DNA from: UBA4661 sp002405405 | GTDB taxonomy: Bacteria > Bacteroidota > Ignavibacteria > Kapaibacteriales > UBA4661 | Assembly (NCBI GenBank): GCA_036847245.1 | Contig: DAIUAL010000219.1 | Span: 1-5,797, forward strand | Length of the DNA stretch: 5,797 nt | Direction: 5' to 3' | In this document: positions 1 through 5,797 of the stretch, piece by piece | How the letters are laid out: every line of letters starts with the position of its first letter | How positions within the stretch are numbered: position 1 is the first letter of the stretch | Notes under the pieces: generated by a model | Told to the model about the DNA's origin: nothing | What the model saw: only the letters and a program-made list of their open reading frames with translations | The model's database searches: none | Translations under genes and position numbers: made by a program

Positions 1-52
1 AATACTTGAGCAGTAAGGCGATACATACCCGAAACCAATCCGGTGGCTGGCA

Positions 53-421
53 TTGTTGGCGCGTGAGGGTATGGCGTATTCGTTTGGGTGGAAAAAGCAC
101 TATATGCGTCCGCGCCCGTATCAGGTGGATACCACGCTCATGACCTTAGAACGTCCGCCCCATGCTTCGTATCCAAGCAATCACTCCATCTTTGGATTTC
201 TGATGGCAAAAGCATGGCAAACACTCTTGCCTCCGGCGCAGAGCAATGCCATTCAACAATCGGCAAACGAGTATGGCTTCTCTCGAGAAATAGCAGGTAT
301 TCATTATCCCAGCGATACACAAGCATCGAAGACTATCGTGGAAAATCTATGGCTCTATTTACAGAATAGTCCTGCCTTTATCAAAGATATGCAATCTGCC
401 CAAGCCGAATGGAGGCGGTAG
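53..421 (+). CDS. PAP2-superfamily phosphatase, C-terminal part (5'-truncated or frameshifted)
   Basis: Catalytic half of a PAP2/vanadium-haloperoxidase-like phosphatase; the family removes phosphate from lipids or small phosphomonoesters, usually at or outside the membrane. Counting from the TTG at 53, the three family motifs are complete. They are K14-x6-R21-P22 (KKHYMRPRP), Y40-P-S-N-H44 (PSNH in place of the usual PSGH), and S77-R78-x5-H84-x3-D88 (SREIAGIHYPSD). The predicted catalytic residues K14, R21, H44, R78, H84 and D88 are all present. At 122 residues it is about half a usual family member. The frame stays open upstream to 17 and reads plausibly (YPKPIRWLALLAREG), but TAA at 14-16 closes it, while frame 3 is open to the window edge. 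Either a frameshift or truncation lies near 1-60, or translation begins at TTG 53, TTG 56 or ATG 71 with no clear ribosome site. The stop is TAG 419-421. Substrate is unknown. The family call is strong; the start and intactness are not. Confidence 0.8.
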   Translation: MLAREGMAYSFGWKKHYMRPRPYQVDTTLMTLERPPHASYPSNHSIFGFLMAKAWQTLLPPAQSNAIQQSANEYGFSREIAGIHYPSDTQASKTIVENLWLYLQNSPAFIKDMQSAQAEWRR

Positions 422-428
422 AATGCGA

Positions 429-456
429 GTAGAGACGCTCTGCAGAGCGTCTCTAC
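429..456. repeat. Perfect 28-bp palindrome, GTAGAGACG-arm family, copy 1
   Basis: The 14-nt left half GTAGAGACGCTCTG is followed directly by its exact reverse complement, with no spacer. It begins 7 nt after the phosphatase stop codon. It shares its outer 9-nt arms with the palindrome at 557-584, while the inner 10 nt differ. As RNA it would form a long, stable hairpin that could protect or end the upstream transcript. There is no T-run after it, so I do not call it a classical terminator. From memory, similar GTAGAGACG...CGTCTCTAC palindromes are common as dispersed intergenic repeats in some Bacteroidota and cyanobacteria. Confidence 0.9.
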
Positions 457-495
457 GGTCTGCATCAAACCCCAATTGAAATTCGTTTGACAGAT

Positions 496-524
496 GCCCG
501 TCATTGCGGGCTTTGGTCGGCAAT
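496..524. repeat. Imperfect hairpin resembling dispersed GTCATTGCG-type repeats
   Basis: Two overlapping small inverted repeats are visible: GCCCG (496-500) with CGGGC (507-511), and ATTGC (503-507) with GCAAT (520-524). The string CGTCATTGCGGGC followed by GGCAATC recalls the widespread intergenic family of general form GTCATTGCGAGC...GGCAATC seen in many environmental genomes. The resemblance is from memory and only one copy lies here. It sits between the two 28-bp palindromes, so the spacer may be a composite of repeat elements rather than unique sequence. Confidence 0.35.
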
Positions 525-556
525 CGCACAGGGTGGTTGCGTTGTGTCGTTCGATG

Positions 557-584
557 GTAGAGACGTTGCATGCAACGTCTCTAC
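557..584. repeat. Perfect 28-bp palindrome, GTAGAGACG-arm family, copy 2
   Basis: The left half GTAGAGACGTTGCA (557-570) is followed without spacer by its exact reverse complement (571-584). The outer arms equal those of the copy at 429-456, but the central 10 nt are TTGCATGCAA instead of CTCTGCAGAG. Both copies are followed by GG. The core differences are matched on both sides, so self-complementarity is kept, as expected for an element recognised or maintained as a hairpin. It lies about 100 bp upstream of the start of the large exported protein, within its probable leader or promoter region. Confidence 0.9.
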
Positions 585-606
585 GGCTCGCTGGATTGAT
601 ACAAAT

Positions 607-624
607 GTTGCGTCCTGCCGCAAC
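607..624 (+). other. Small leader hairpin upstream of the large gene
   Basis: GTTGCG (607-612) and CGCAAC (619-624) can pair around a 6-nt loop, 57 nt before the start codon. A T7 run follows at 652-658, too far away to make this an intrinsic terminator. It may be chance or part of a 5' leader. No promoter of either sigma-70 or Bacteroidota type (TTTG / TAnnTTTG) could be placed with confidence between 585 and 681. Confidence 0.25.
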
Positions 625-670
625 GACGACAGAAAAGACAAAACATTCTCGTTTTTTTCACGTTTTATTC

Positions 671-674
671 GGAG
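671..674 (+). promoter_or_regulatory. Ribosome-binding site GGAG for the ATG at 682
   Basis: GGAG lies 7 nt before ATG 682. It helps choose that start over the in-frame ATG at 487. The signal peptide begins directly at 682, while the 65 codons between 487 and 682 cross the palindrome at 557-584 and look non-coding. Confidence 0.6.
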
Positions 675-681
675 TCGTTCT

Positions 682-771
682 ATGCAACACTTCTTCTCTT
701 TTGTACCACGCAGAGCATATCTTCTCTGCATTGCATTGATCCTATTGGCTCTGCCTGCTATCGGCATAGCC
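682..771 (+). other. Signal peptide of the large exported protein
   Basis: Thirty codons: a polar N-region with RR at 10-11, a strongly hydrophobic core at 13-24, a helix-breaking P25, and a small-residue cleavage region GIA before Q31. It lacks a lipobox: C16 is within the core, not at the cleavage site. It therefore looks like a Sec / signal peptidase I substrate. The mature protein would begin QTHPFVTAANF. Confidence 0.85.
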
Positions 772-1395
772 CAAACGCATCCCTTCGTTACGGCGGCAAA
801 TTTTACCTCGCTCGGAACATTTACAACATCGTCAAATGCGACGATTAACTGTAATACCGGTCTCTTGCAGATTACAGGCGGTGCAAGTTATCAAGGTGTA
901 AACGCCACGATTGCTGGGCAAGACTTTTGGGTGTTTTCGTTTTCGGCATTTACGCAGTCAGGCGGAACACTGAGTTTTACGAATACACCGGGAACGCATA
1001 AAATCGCTATTGTAGCAACGGGAAATATCACGGTAGCAGGCACGATCAATGCAAGCGGATCCGGTGCTGCGGGTGGTCCCGGCGGCAGTTCCGGAGTTGT
1101 GGGTAATGGCTCGGGTACAGGAGCAGGGACAGCAGATAATGGCGGTGGCAGTGGTGGTGGAAATGGTGGTGCCGGAGGAGCGGGGGGTACGACCAATAAT
1201 ATCGCCGGTGGTGTGGCAAATGGTAATCTTTTGACGGCACGTTCGACTGGTGGTAGTGGCGGCTGGGATGGTACCGGAGCGGGTGGGGGAGCCGGTGGGG
1301 GGCTTCTGTTGGGTGCAGGGCAAACTCTCGCAGTGTCGGGTACAATCACCGCAAATGGTAGTAGTGGTAATCCTGGAGGCGGAGGTGGAGGCTGA
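682..1395 (+). CDS. Exported glycine-rich protein, N-terminal segment ending at an in-frame TGA
   Basis: A 237-codon segment that is the front of a much longer modular protein. Residues 1-30 form a signal peptide: RR near the N terminus, hydrophobic core LLCIALILLALPAIGIA, likely cleavage after A30 before QTHP. Residues 31-113 are Thr/Ser-rich beta-type sequence (SFTNTPGTHKIAIVATG). From about 114 the protein alternates short strands (ITVAGTINASG; LAVSGTITANG) with long Gly-rich loops, a pattern known from secreted beta-sandwich or beta-helix surface proteins. TGA at 1393-1395 falls where the run GGA-GGC-GGA-GGT-GGA-GGC would naturally continue with GGA. The same frame continues afterwards with matching content (GAGGSIILHGAS). 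The stop is therefore probably a nonsense change, a sequencing error or a recoding site rather than a natural gene end. Start 682 is chosen over in-frame ATG 487 because of the signal peptide and GGAG site. If the stop is real, only this fragment would be made. Confidence 0.8.
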   Translation: MQHFFSFVPRRAYLLCIALILLALPAIGIAQTHPFVTAANFTSLGTFTTSSNATINCNTGLLQITGGASYQGVNATIAGQDFWVFSFSAFTQSGGTLSFTNTPGTHKIAIVATGNITVAGTINASGSGAAGGPGGSSGVVGNGSGTGAGTADNGGGSGGGNGGAGGAGGTTNNIAGGVANGNLLTARSTGGSGGWDGTGAGGGAGGGLLLGAGQTLAVSGTITANGSSGNPGGGGGG

Positions 1396-1605
1396 GGTGC
1401 CGGCGGATCAATTATTCTCCATGGTGCATCCGTAAATCTGACGGGTGGCAATATCAATTCGAATGGTGGTATTGGTGCAAATGCCATTAGCTGTTTTGGC
1501 GGTGGTGGCGGCGGTGGTGGTGGTGGTCGCGTGTATATCGCATGGCATACAACGGGGTCAAGTACCGGTACGCCAACCGTTAATGTTAATGGGGGGGTTG
1601 GTGCA
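1021..1605 (+). repeat. Glycine-rich loop and beta-rung repeat region
   Basis: Four related rung motifs recur: ITVAGTINASGSG (from 1027), LAVSGTITANGSSG (from 1330), VNLTGGNINSNGGIG (from 1432) and TPTVNVNGGVG (from 1570). Between them are Gly-rich loops that return through short hydrophobic strands (GGLLLGAG, GGSIILHG, GGRVYIAW). The strongest tract is ten successive Gly codons at 1498-1527. The DNA is G-rich, with runs of G6 (1182-1187), G5 (1285-1289), G6 (1297-1302) and G7 (1591-1597). The repeated strand-loop-strand pattern suggests a repetitive beta fold with disordered or polyglycine-helix loops. It straddles the in-frame TGA. Confidence 0.75.
1393..1395 (+). other. In-frame TGA inside a glycine tract (codon 238)
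   Basis: The only stop in this frame between 682 and 5797. Six Gly codons precede it and Gly-Ala-Gly-Gly follows. A single G-to-T change from GGA explains it without any frame change. Three GGAGG strings (1375, 1381, 1387) lie just upstream. Confidence 0.9.
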
Positions 1606-4600
1606 GCAACTCTGCTTCTTTCGGCATCAAGTGGAAAGAATGCTACCCTGCAAGGACTAAATGGTAATAACGGCATAGTCCAACGCGAAGCCAATGCCAA
1701 TGTGCCGATAGCACCGACTTCAACCACCGCTACGGCTTCGCCCACAGCGGTGAGTTTTGGTACCAACTTCGTGGGCGGTGCAACGACTACACAAACAGTA
1801 GTGGTATCGATTGCCAGTGCAAATAATGGTGATACCTTTACCTATACCTTGGGCGGAAGCACAACGGGTGTAACATTAAATGAAACAAGTTTCACGACGA
1901 ATGCAAACGCTGCGCAATTCAACCGGACAATAACATTGAGCCTCAATCCGACAGCATTGAATACAGTCAATGGTGTGTTGTGGATCAACAGCACACAATC
2001 AGGCAGTGCAACACTTGCTACGATCAACTTGTCAGGTGTGGTACTTCCGGTAACAACTTTGTCGGTGTCAGCCACAAGTTTGAATTTTGGTCAAATGCCA
2101 CTCTATGTTACAGCAAGCCAACAGACCGTAGTCTTGACGATTGCTAATGCACGTGCGGGTGAGCGATTTACATACAGCTTGCCAACAAACCCGAGTACTG
2201 CTTATAGCTTTGTGAATAACAATGTTGGCTTTACAACAAATGCAAATTCAATACTTTTCACCACAACAGTTACGATAGCATTGGTTCCTAACAATATAGG
2301 AAGCTATGCTGGTGTGTTGCGGATTAGTACGAGTAGTTCGACAACCCCAACAGATGTTGCACTGTCGGGGATTGTCAATGGCTTGACGGTAACTTTTAGC
2401 ACAACTTCTGTGAATTTCGGCACAGTCAATATCAGTCCTGCATCAACCGTGCGACAGAGTACCCAAGCAGTTATCATGACATGGAATTGGGCATCGTCGG
2501 GATCAAACTTACGTTTGACTACGACCGGCATTGTGTTTTTGAATACAACTGGAACAGACAATGGTGGTGGATTGCGACAAATTAATTTGGGCACGACAAG
2601 CGGTAGCGTAACGGTAACATTAGCATATACACCGGTAGTAGCGGGGACAAGTACAGGTACATTGGTGGTGCAAGGCGTCGTTCCCGACGTGCGGAATGAT
2701 GAAAATGATTCGCCTGATTTTGTTGGTGGTGTAGCACGAAGCAAAGAAAGTGACGAAATCGCGCAGACAGCACAGTTTATCTCGCAAACCCTCAACTTGA
2801 CGGGTACGGCATCAACAGCGACATCCGCAACAGCAACACCGACATCGGTGAGCTTTGGTACGAATTTCGTGGGTGGTGCAACAACAACACAAACGGTTAC
2901 ACTGTCGATCAATAGTGCTAACGCCAATGATAGCTTTACTTATACTTTTGGCGGCAACAGCACAGGTATTACTGCCAATGAAACAAACTTTACGACCAAT
3001 GCGAACGCGGCACAGTTCAACAGGACAGTAACACTGACATTGAATCCCGCCGTAGCAAGCACGCGCAATGGCGTGATGTGGGTGAACAGTACACAAGGGG
3101 GCAGTACGATTGCGACCATCACATTAACCGGGAATGTGTTCCCTGTAACGACACTCACCGTATCGCCTGCCTCGGTTAATTTTGGTAATGTCACGCAATT
3201 CGATGATAGCCCGACACAAGTTGTGACACTGACTTTCAACAATATTCGCGCCGGAGAGCGAGTTACCTACAGTGTAACAGATGACGGCGGTGGGGCATTT
3301 GCAATTCATAATAATACAACGGGCTTTACTACAACAGCATCGCAAACAGTATTCACAACGACGGTAACCATTCGCTTGAATTCCTTTATCACAACAGGAG
3401 CAAAAAACGGAGTGTTGCGGATCAGTACAAATAGTTCGACAACGCCACTCGATATAGCACTGACGGGTTCGATCGTAGGTATCAATGTGAGTTTTACCCC
3501 GACTTCCTTAGATTTCGGCAATGTCATTCTTGGTCCGGGTTATGCAACAACTGCAACACGAACCGTAACGATGACATGGAGTAATGCACCTTTGAATACG
3601 GATGTAACCTTGGCAACAACGGGCAGTATGTTCTCACGAGAAGCAAACTTCACACTGACAACAGCATCAGGTACACGGACGATCACGGTAACGTATAATC
3701 CTGTAACACTTGGCAGTCACACCGGTACATTGACAATTGCAGGTCGTGGTGTTGGACTTGCCATGAGCAGAGCCAAAGACAGTGGCAGTGAAATTACTGC
3801 TCCGGCTCAAAATTCCTTTACCCAAACAATACAACTGACGGGGCGAGCAGTACCTCCGCCACCAATTGCACCAACGATTAGTGTGAGTAATATTACCAAT
3901 TCGGGTTTTGTGGTTTCATGGAATGCTCCAAGCGGAACTGATAGTTATCAGATTGATATTGCAACCGATCAAGGATTTGCAAACATGGTCGTCAATAATG
4001 CAAGCGTCAATACCACAAGCTATACAGCAAGCGGTTTAACAGGTAATACAACGTATTGGGTGCGAGTTCGTGGGGTCAATGGACAAGGTACCAGTGGCAA
4101 TAGCAATGTAGTAACGGCATTGACGATACCAAGTACAGTAAGTGTACTTTCAACCACGCAACTCACAACATCGTCAGCAACAGCAACATGGACAGCCCCA
4201 AGCGGTGGAGCAAGTACCTATGCCATCGATGTATCACTCAATAATGGCTTTACAACAACACTTGCAGGTTACAATAATCTCACTGTCACAGGTACAAGTG
4301 TTGCTATTACCGGCTTGCAACAGGGTACGATCTACTTCTGGCGAGTTCGTGGGGTAAATGCTACCGGAACGTCAGCCAACAGTGCGGTACAAACCTTTAC
4401 GACATTGCTTCCTCCAATCATTACATCCTATCTGCCGAATCCTATTGGACAAGGTCAGACACTTACTTTGACAGGAAGTAATTTTGCTGCCCCGATGACT
4501 CTTGATGTCGGTGGTGTGGCAATTACTGCAACAGTGGTATCAACGGTGCAAGCAACGGCTGTTATTCCTGCACCAATCCTTGGAAGCAATACACTTCGCA

Positions 4601-5797
4601 TAACAACACCCGGTGGCTCAACAATTGGTAGTGTACCATTAGTTGTGGTTGCTCCGCCAACAATCACTGCGGTAACATCGCAAGTCAGTACCGGAGCAAA
4701 CGGACAAGTATCGGTTCTCTTTACACTTACGGGTGCAAACTTTATTTCACCGGTAGTATCGCTCAGTCAATTCAATAGCAATGGTCAGAATATTGGTTTG
4801 GTGTCGGTAGCGAGTAATATCACCTCGGTATCAACAACACAAATCGTGTTGTCGGTGCCGGTGTCGATGGTAGGAATTATCGGTCAATATACTTTTGTCG
4901 TCGAGAGTATCGCCGGAACAGCACAGACAACCTTCAACTTTGTACCACCGCCAATTCTGACGACTATCACGCCTAATGTCTTGGGTCTCAATGCTGTGGC
5001 AAGTGCTCGTCAGCCGATTACGCTCGTCTTGCAAGGCAGTAATATCGTTGATTTGGATAATGTGGGTACGCGAGGATTGCGTGTACCGGACATTCGCCTG
5101 ACGCGCCCGAATGTGGCAGGCAGTGTATCCATACGCGAGTTTGTTCTCAATCCATTTGATATTACACCGCTGACGCGGAGTCTACAGATGGTTCTTCCTT
5201 TTGACTTGTTTTCCGGTATGGGAAGATATACGATTACACTTAGCACAGCAGGTGGCTCAACCTCGCAGACCGTGAGTGTGGTGCAAGATCGCTTTACGGT
5301 CAGCGGACGATTGCAACGCATAGATAATGAACAAGATGTCAGTGACATTACGGTTCGTTTGACCTCACCGAACACGGAGGTACGGACAGTGGTTACTCCT
5401 ACAACAGGCAGTTTCAGCTTTACGAATCTCCCGAGTGGTACATATACGATTGCATACATCAGTGAACGATTTGGAATTACTCCCGCAAGCAGTAGTTTCA
5501 CGCTGAATGCCGATACAGTATTGGCAAGTCCGCAAGTGCGCTTGCAGCGATTTACGATTAGTGGCTCGGTAACAGCGGTGACAACTACCGGATCGATTAT
5601 CGTTCCGCAACCGGAAATCAATTTTGTCAATACCAGTGCGAATATCAGCGGTCGTGTTGTAGGAAATGACAATGGTCAGTTTGTCCTCAGTAATCTGCCG
5701 AGTGGTGCGTATTTGCTGACGGTAGCAAGTCCAATAGCAACTTTCCAGCGTGTGAATGTACAGGTGATAGACCGCAATATCGTTGTTGATCCGATGC
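1396..5797 (+). CDS. Continuation of the modular exported protein; runs off the right edge
   Basis: The frame stays fully open for 1,467 codons after the TGA, to the window edge. Module order, numbering from ATG 682: end of the Gly-rich rung domain (about 239-330); six FG-motif Ig-like modules in two A-B-C blocks (348-1057); two Fn3 domains (1062-1243); three IPT/TIG-like domains (1244-1536); two carboxypeptidase-regulatory/CNA-B-like domains (1537 to the edge). All are extracellular beta-sandwich types, so a long stalk, adhesin or cell-surface scaffold is likely; no enzymatic module is visible. There is no cysteine after codon 271. No convincing restart exists after the TGA: the nearest in-frame candidates are GTG 1531, GTG 1702 and ATG 2095, none clearly preceded by a ribosome site and none giving a signal peptide. 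I therefore treat this as one gene with 682-1395. The C terminus, and any type IX secretion signal, lies beyond the window. Confidence 0.85.
1723..2820 (+). repeat. First A-B-C block of FG-motif Ig-like modules
   Basis: Three beta-sandwich modules each start with a V/L-x-FG motif typical of ASH/choice-of-anchor-D-like or related Ig-like repeats. A1 is 1723-2043 (PTAVSFGTNFVGG), B1 is 2044-2382 (ATSLNFGQM) and C1 is 2383-2820 (TTSVNFGTVN). A and B share the internal signature FTTNAN...F..T-T-...-P followed by GVL-x-I and end in LSG. C1 is longer and carries a charged insert (DVRNDENDSPDF ... ARSKESDEI) before its last strand. The block corresponds in order and detail to 2821-3852. The fold class is inferred from motif style. 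Confidence 0.8.
2821..3852 (+). repeat. Second A-B-C block of FG-motif Ig-like modules
   Basis: A2 is 2821-3138 (PTSVSFGTNFVGG), B2 is 3139-3480 (PASVNFGNV) and C2 is 3481-3852 (PTSLDFGNV). A2 starts 1,098 bp after A1 and is close to it: over the 60 nt from 1741 and 2839 I count about 50 matches, and only one of the ten differences changes the amino acid. B1 and B2 also share near-identical DNA, such as GTGTTGCGGAT followed by similar sequence at about 2320 and 3412. C2 keeps a shorter charged insert (SRAKDSGSEI). This fits duplication of a three-module unit followed by divergence with protein sequence conserved. Confidence 0.8.
3865..4410 (+). other. Tandem pair of fibronectin type III domains
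   Basis: The domains are 3865-4131 and 4132-4410, after a PPPP linker at 3853-3864. Each has the Fn3 pattern: an early Trp (VVSWNAPSG; TATWTAPSG), a central Tyr strand (SYQIDIA; TYAIDVS), an L-T/Q-x-x-T-x-Y turn (GLTGNTTYWVRVRGVN; GLQQGTIYFWRVRGVN), then G-T-S-x-N-S. A 15-nt string, GCGAGTTCGTGGGGT, is identical at 4062-4076 and 4341-4355, which points to a relatively recent common origin or conversion. Likely spacer or binding modules of the extracellular stalk. Confidence 0.85.
4411..5289 (+). other. Three IPT/TIG-like Ig domains
   Basis: IPT-1 (4411-4659) is the clearest, with the pattern P-I-I-T-S ... TLTLTGSNF ... GG-V ... P ... TPGGS ... V. IPT-2 (4660-4953) has FTLTGANF and ends in VESIAGTAQTTFNF. 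IPT-3 (4954-5289) has LVLQGSNI but carries an extra stretch (about 5050-5180, RGLRVPDIRLTRPNVAG and following) before its final strands (YTITLSTAGGS), so it is longer than usual. Short PP(P) linkers separate the first two from what follows. Such domains are common in large bacterial surface proteins. Confidence 0.75.
5290..5797 (+). other. Two carboxypeptidase-regulatory/CNA-B-like domains, second cut by the edge
   Basis: Both begin RFT(V/I)SG and contain the hallmark turn F-x-N-L-P-S-G-x-Y: RFTVSGRL ... FSFTNLPSGTYTIAY (5290-5547) and RFTISGSV ... FVLSNLPSGAYLLTV (5548 to the edge). This is the prealbumin-like beta-sandwich found as spacer modules near the C terminus of many secreted Bacteroidota proteins. 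The second is incomplete because the window ends at 5797. Confidence 0.75.

Noticed and set aside
429..456. Intrinsic terminator for the phosphatase gene
   Set aside because: Strong stem but no loop and no following T-run, and the same arms recur at 557-584, so a dispersed repeat is the better call.
429..584. CRISPR array
   Set aside because: Only two palindromic units with differing cores and one spacer; no cas genes nearby.
487..681. N-terminal extension of the large gene to ATG 487
   Set aside because: The 65 extra codons cross the 557-584 palindrome, bury the signal peptide inside the protein, and look non-coding; ATG 682 has a GGAG site.
1393..1395. Alternative genetic code with UGA as Gly (SR1/Gracilibacteria, code 25)
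   Set aside because: Attractive because the position is glycine, but only one TGA occurs among more than 100 glycine codons, and base composition near 47% G+C (estimated by eye) does not fit those lineages. Needs a genome-wide check to exclude.
1393..1440. Selenocysteine insertion at the TGA
   Set aside because: No convincing SECIS-like hairpin directly follows, and a Sec residue in a polyglycine loop of a surface protein makes no functional sense.
1021..1605. Mycobacterial PE_PGRS protein
   Set aside because: Glycine-rich loops look similar, but there is no PE domain, a Sec signal peptide is present, and the downstream Ig/Fn3/IPT modules and G+C content do not fit.
891..1766. Long minus-strand ORF, proline-rich
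   Set aside because: Poly-Pro is the reverse reading of glycine codons (GGN to NCC). The plus-strand frame has a signal peptide and domain logic, so this is a shadow.
2304..2927. Minus-strand ORF of 207 codons
   Set aside because: Antisense to the Ig-like modules; openness follows from few TTA, CTA and TCA codons on the plus strand. No recognisable domain or start signal.
1842..3242. Two minus-strand ORFs (1842-2075 and 2940-3242) that resemble each other
   Set aside because: Their likeness is only the A1/A2 module duplication read in reverse, not a pair of paralogous genes.
5010..5672. Minus-strand ORF of 220 codons
   Set aside because: Antisense to the IPT and CNA-B-like modules, which have clear family motifs in plus frame 1.

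Overview
The window holds two same-strand coding units separated by a short repeat-bearing spacer, and it is dominated by one very long modular surface or secreted protein that runs off the right edge. I read the host as a bacterium of the Bacteroidota/Chlorobiota (FCB) group, for example an Ignavibacteria- or Kapabacteria-like lineage. This rests on the Thr/Ser/Asn-rich, cysteine-poor architecture (signal peptide, FG-motif Ig-like modules, Fn3, IPT/TIG, carboxypeptidase-regulatory-like domains) and on the GTAGAGACG-type palindromes. It is an inference from style, not from a marker gene. Cyanobacteria also carry such palindromes, so the assignment is moderate at best.

Layout. At 17/53-421 lies the C-terminal half of a PAP2-superfamily phosphatase with all three active-site motifs intact. 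Its expected N-terminal half cannot be read in the same frame because of an in-frame TAA at 14-16. The spacer 422-681 holds two perfect 28-bp palindromes (429-456 and 557-584) with identical 9-nt arms and different cores. Between them is a weak hairpin resembling dispersed GTCATTGCG-type repeats. A small leader hairpin and a GGAG ribosome-binding site follow.

From ATG 682 to the right edge, one frame encodes a modular exported protein of at least 1,705 codons. It is broken only by a single in-frame TGA at 1393-1395 (codon 238), inside a glycine tract. Module order is: signal peptide (682-771); an N-terminal domain with glycine-rich loops and beta-strand 'rungs' (about 781-1660); six FG-motif Ig-like modules arranged as two A-B-C blocks (1723-2820 and 2821-3852); two Fn3 domains (3865-4410); three IPT/TIG-like domains (4411-5289); and two carboxypeptidase-regulatory/CNA-B-like domains (5290 to the edge). 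The C terminus, where a type IX secretion sorting domain might be expected, lies outside the window.

The main points for a second look are the in-frame stop (mutation, sequencing error or recoding), the triple-module duplication under visible amino-acid constraint, and the palindromes whose cores differ but stay perfectly self-complementary. I found no credible defence system, mobile-element gene, CRISPR array, tRNA or rRNA.
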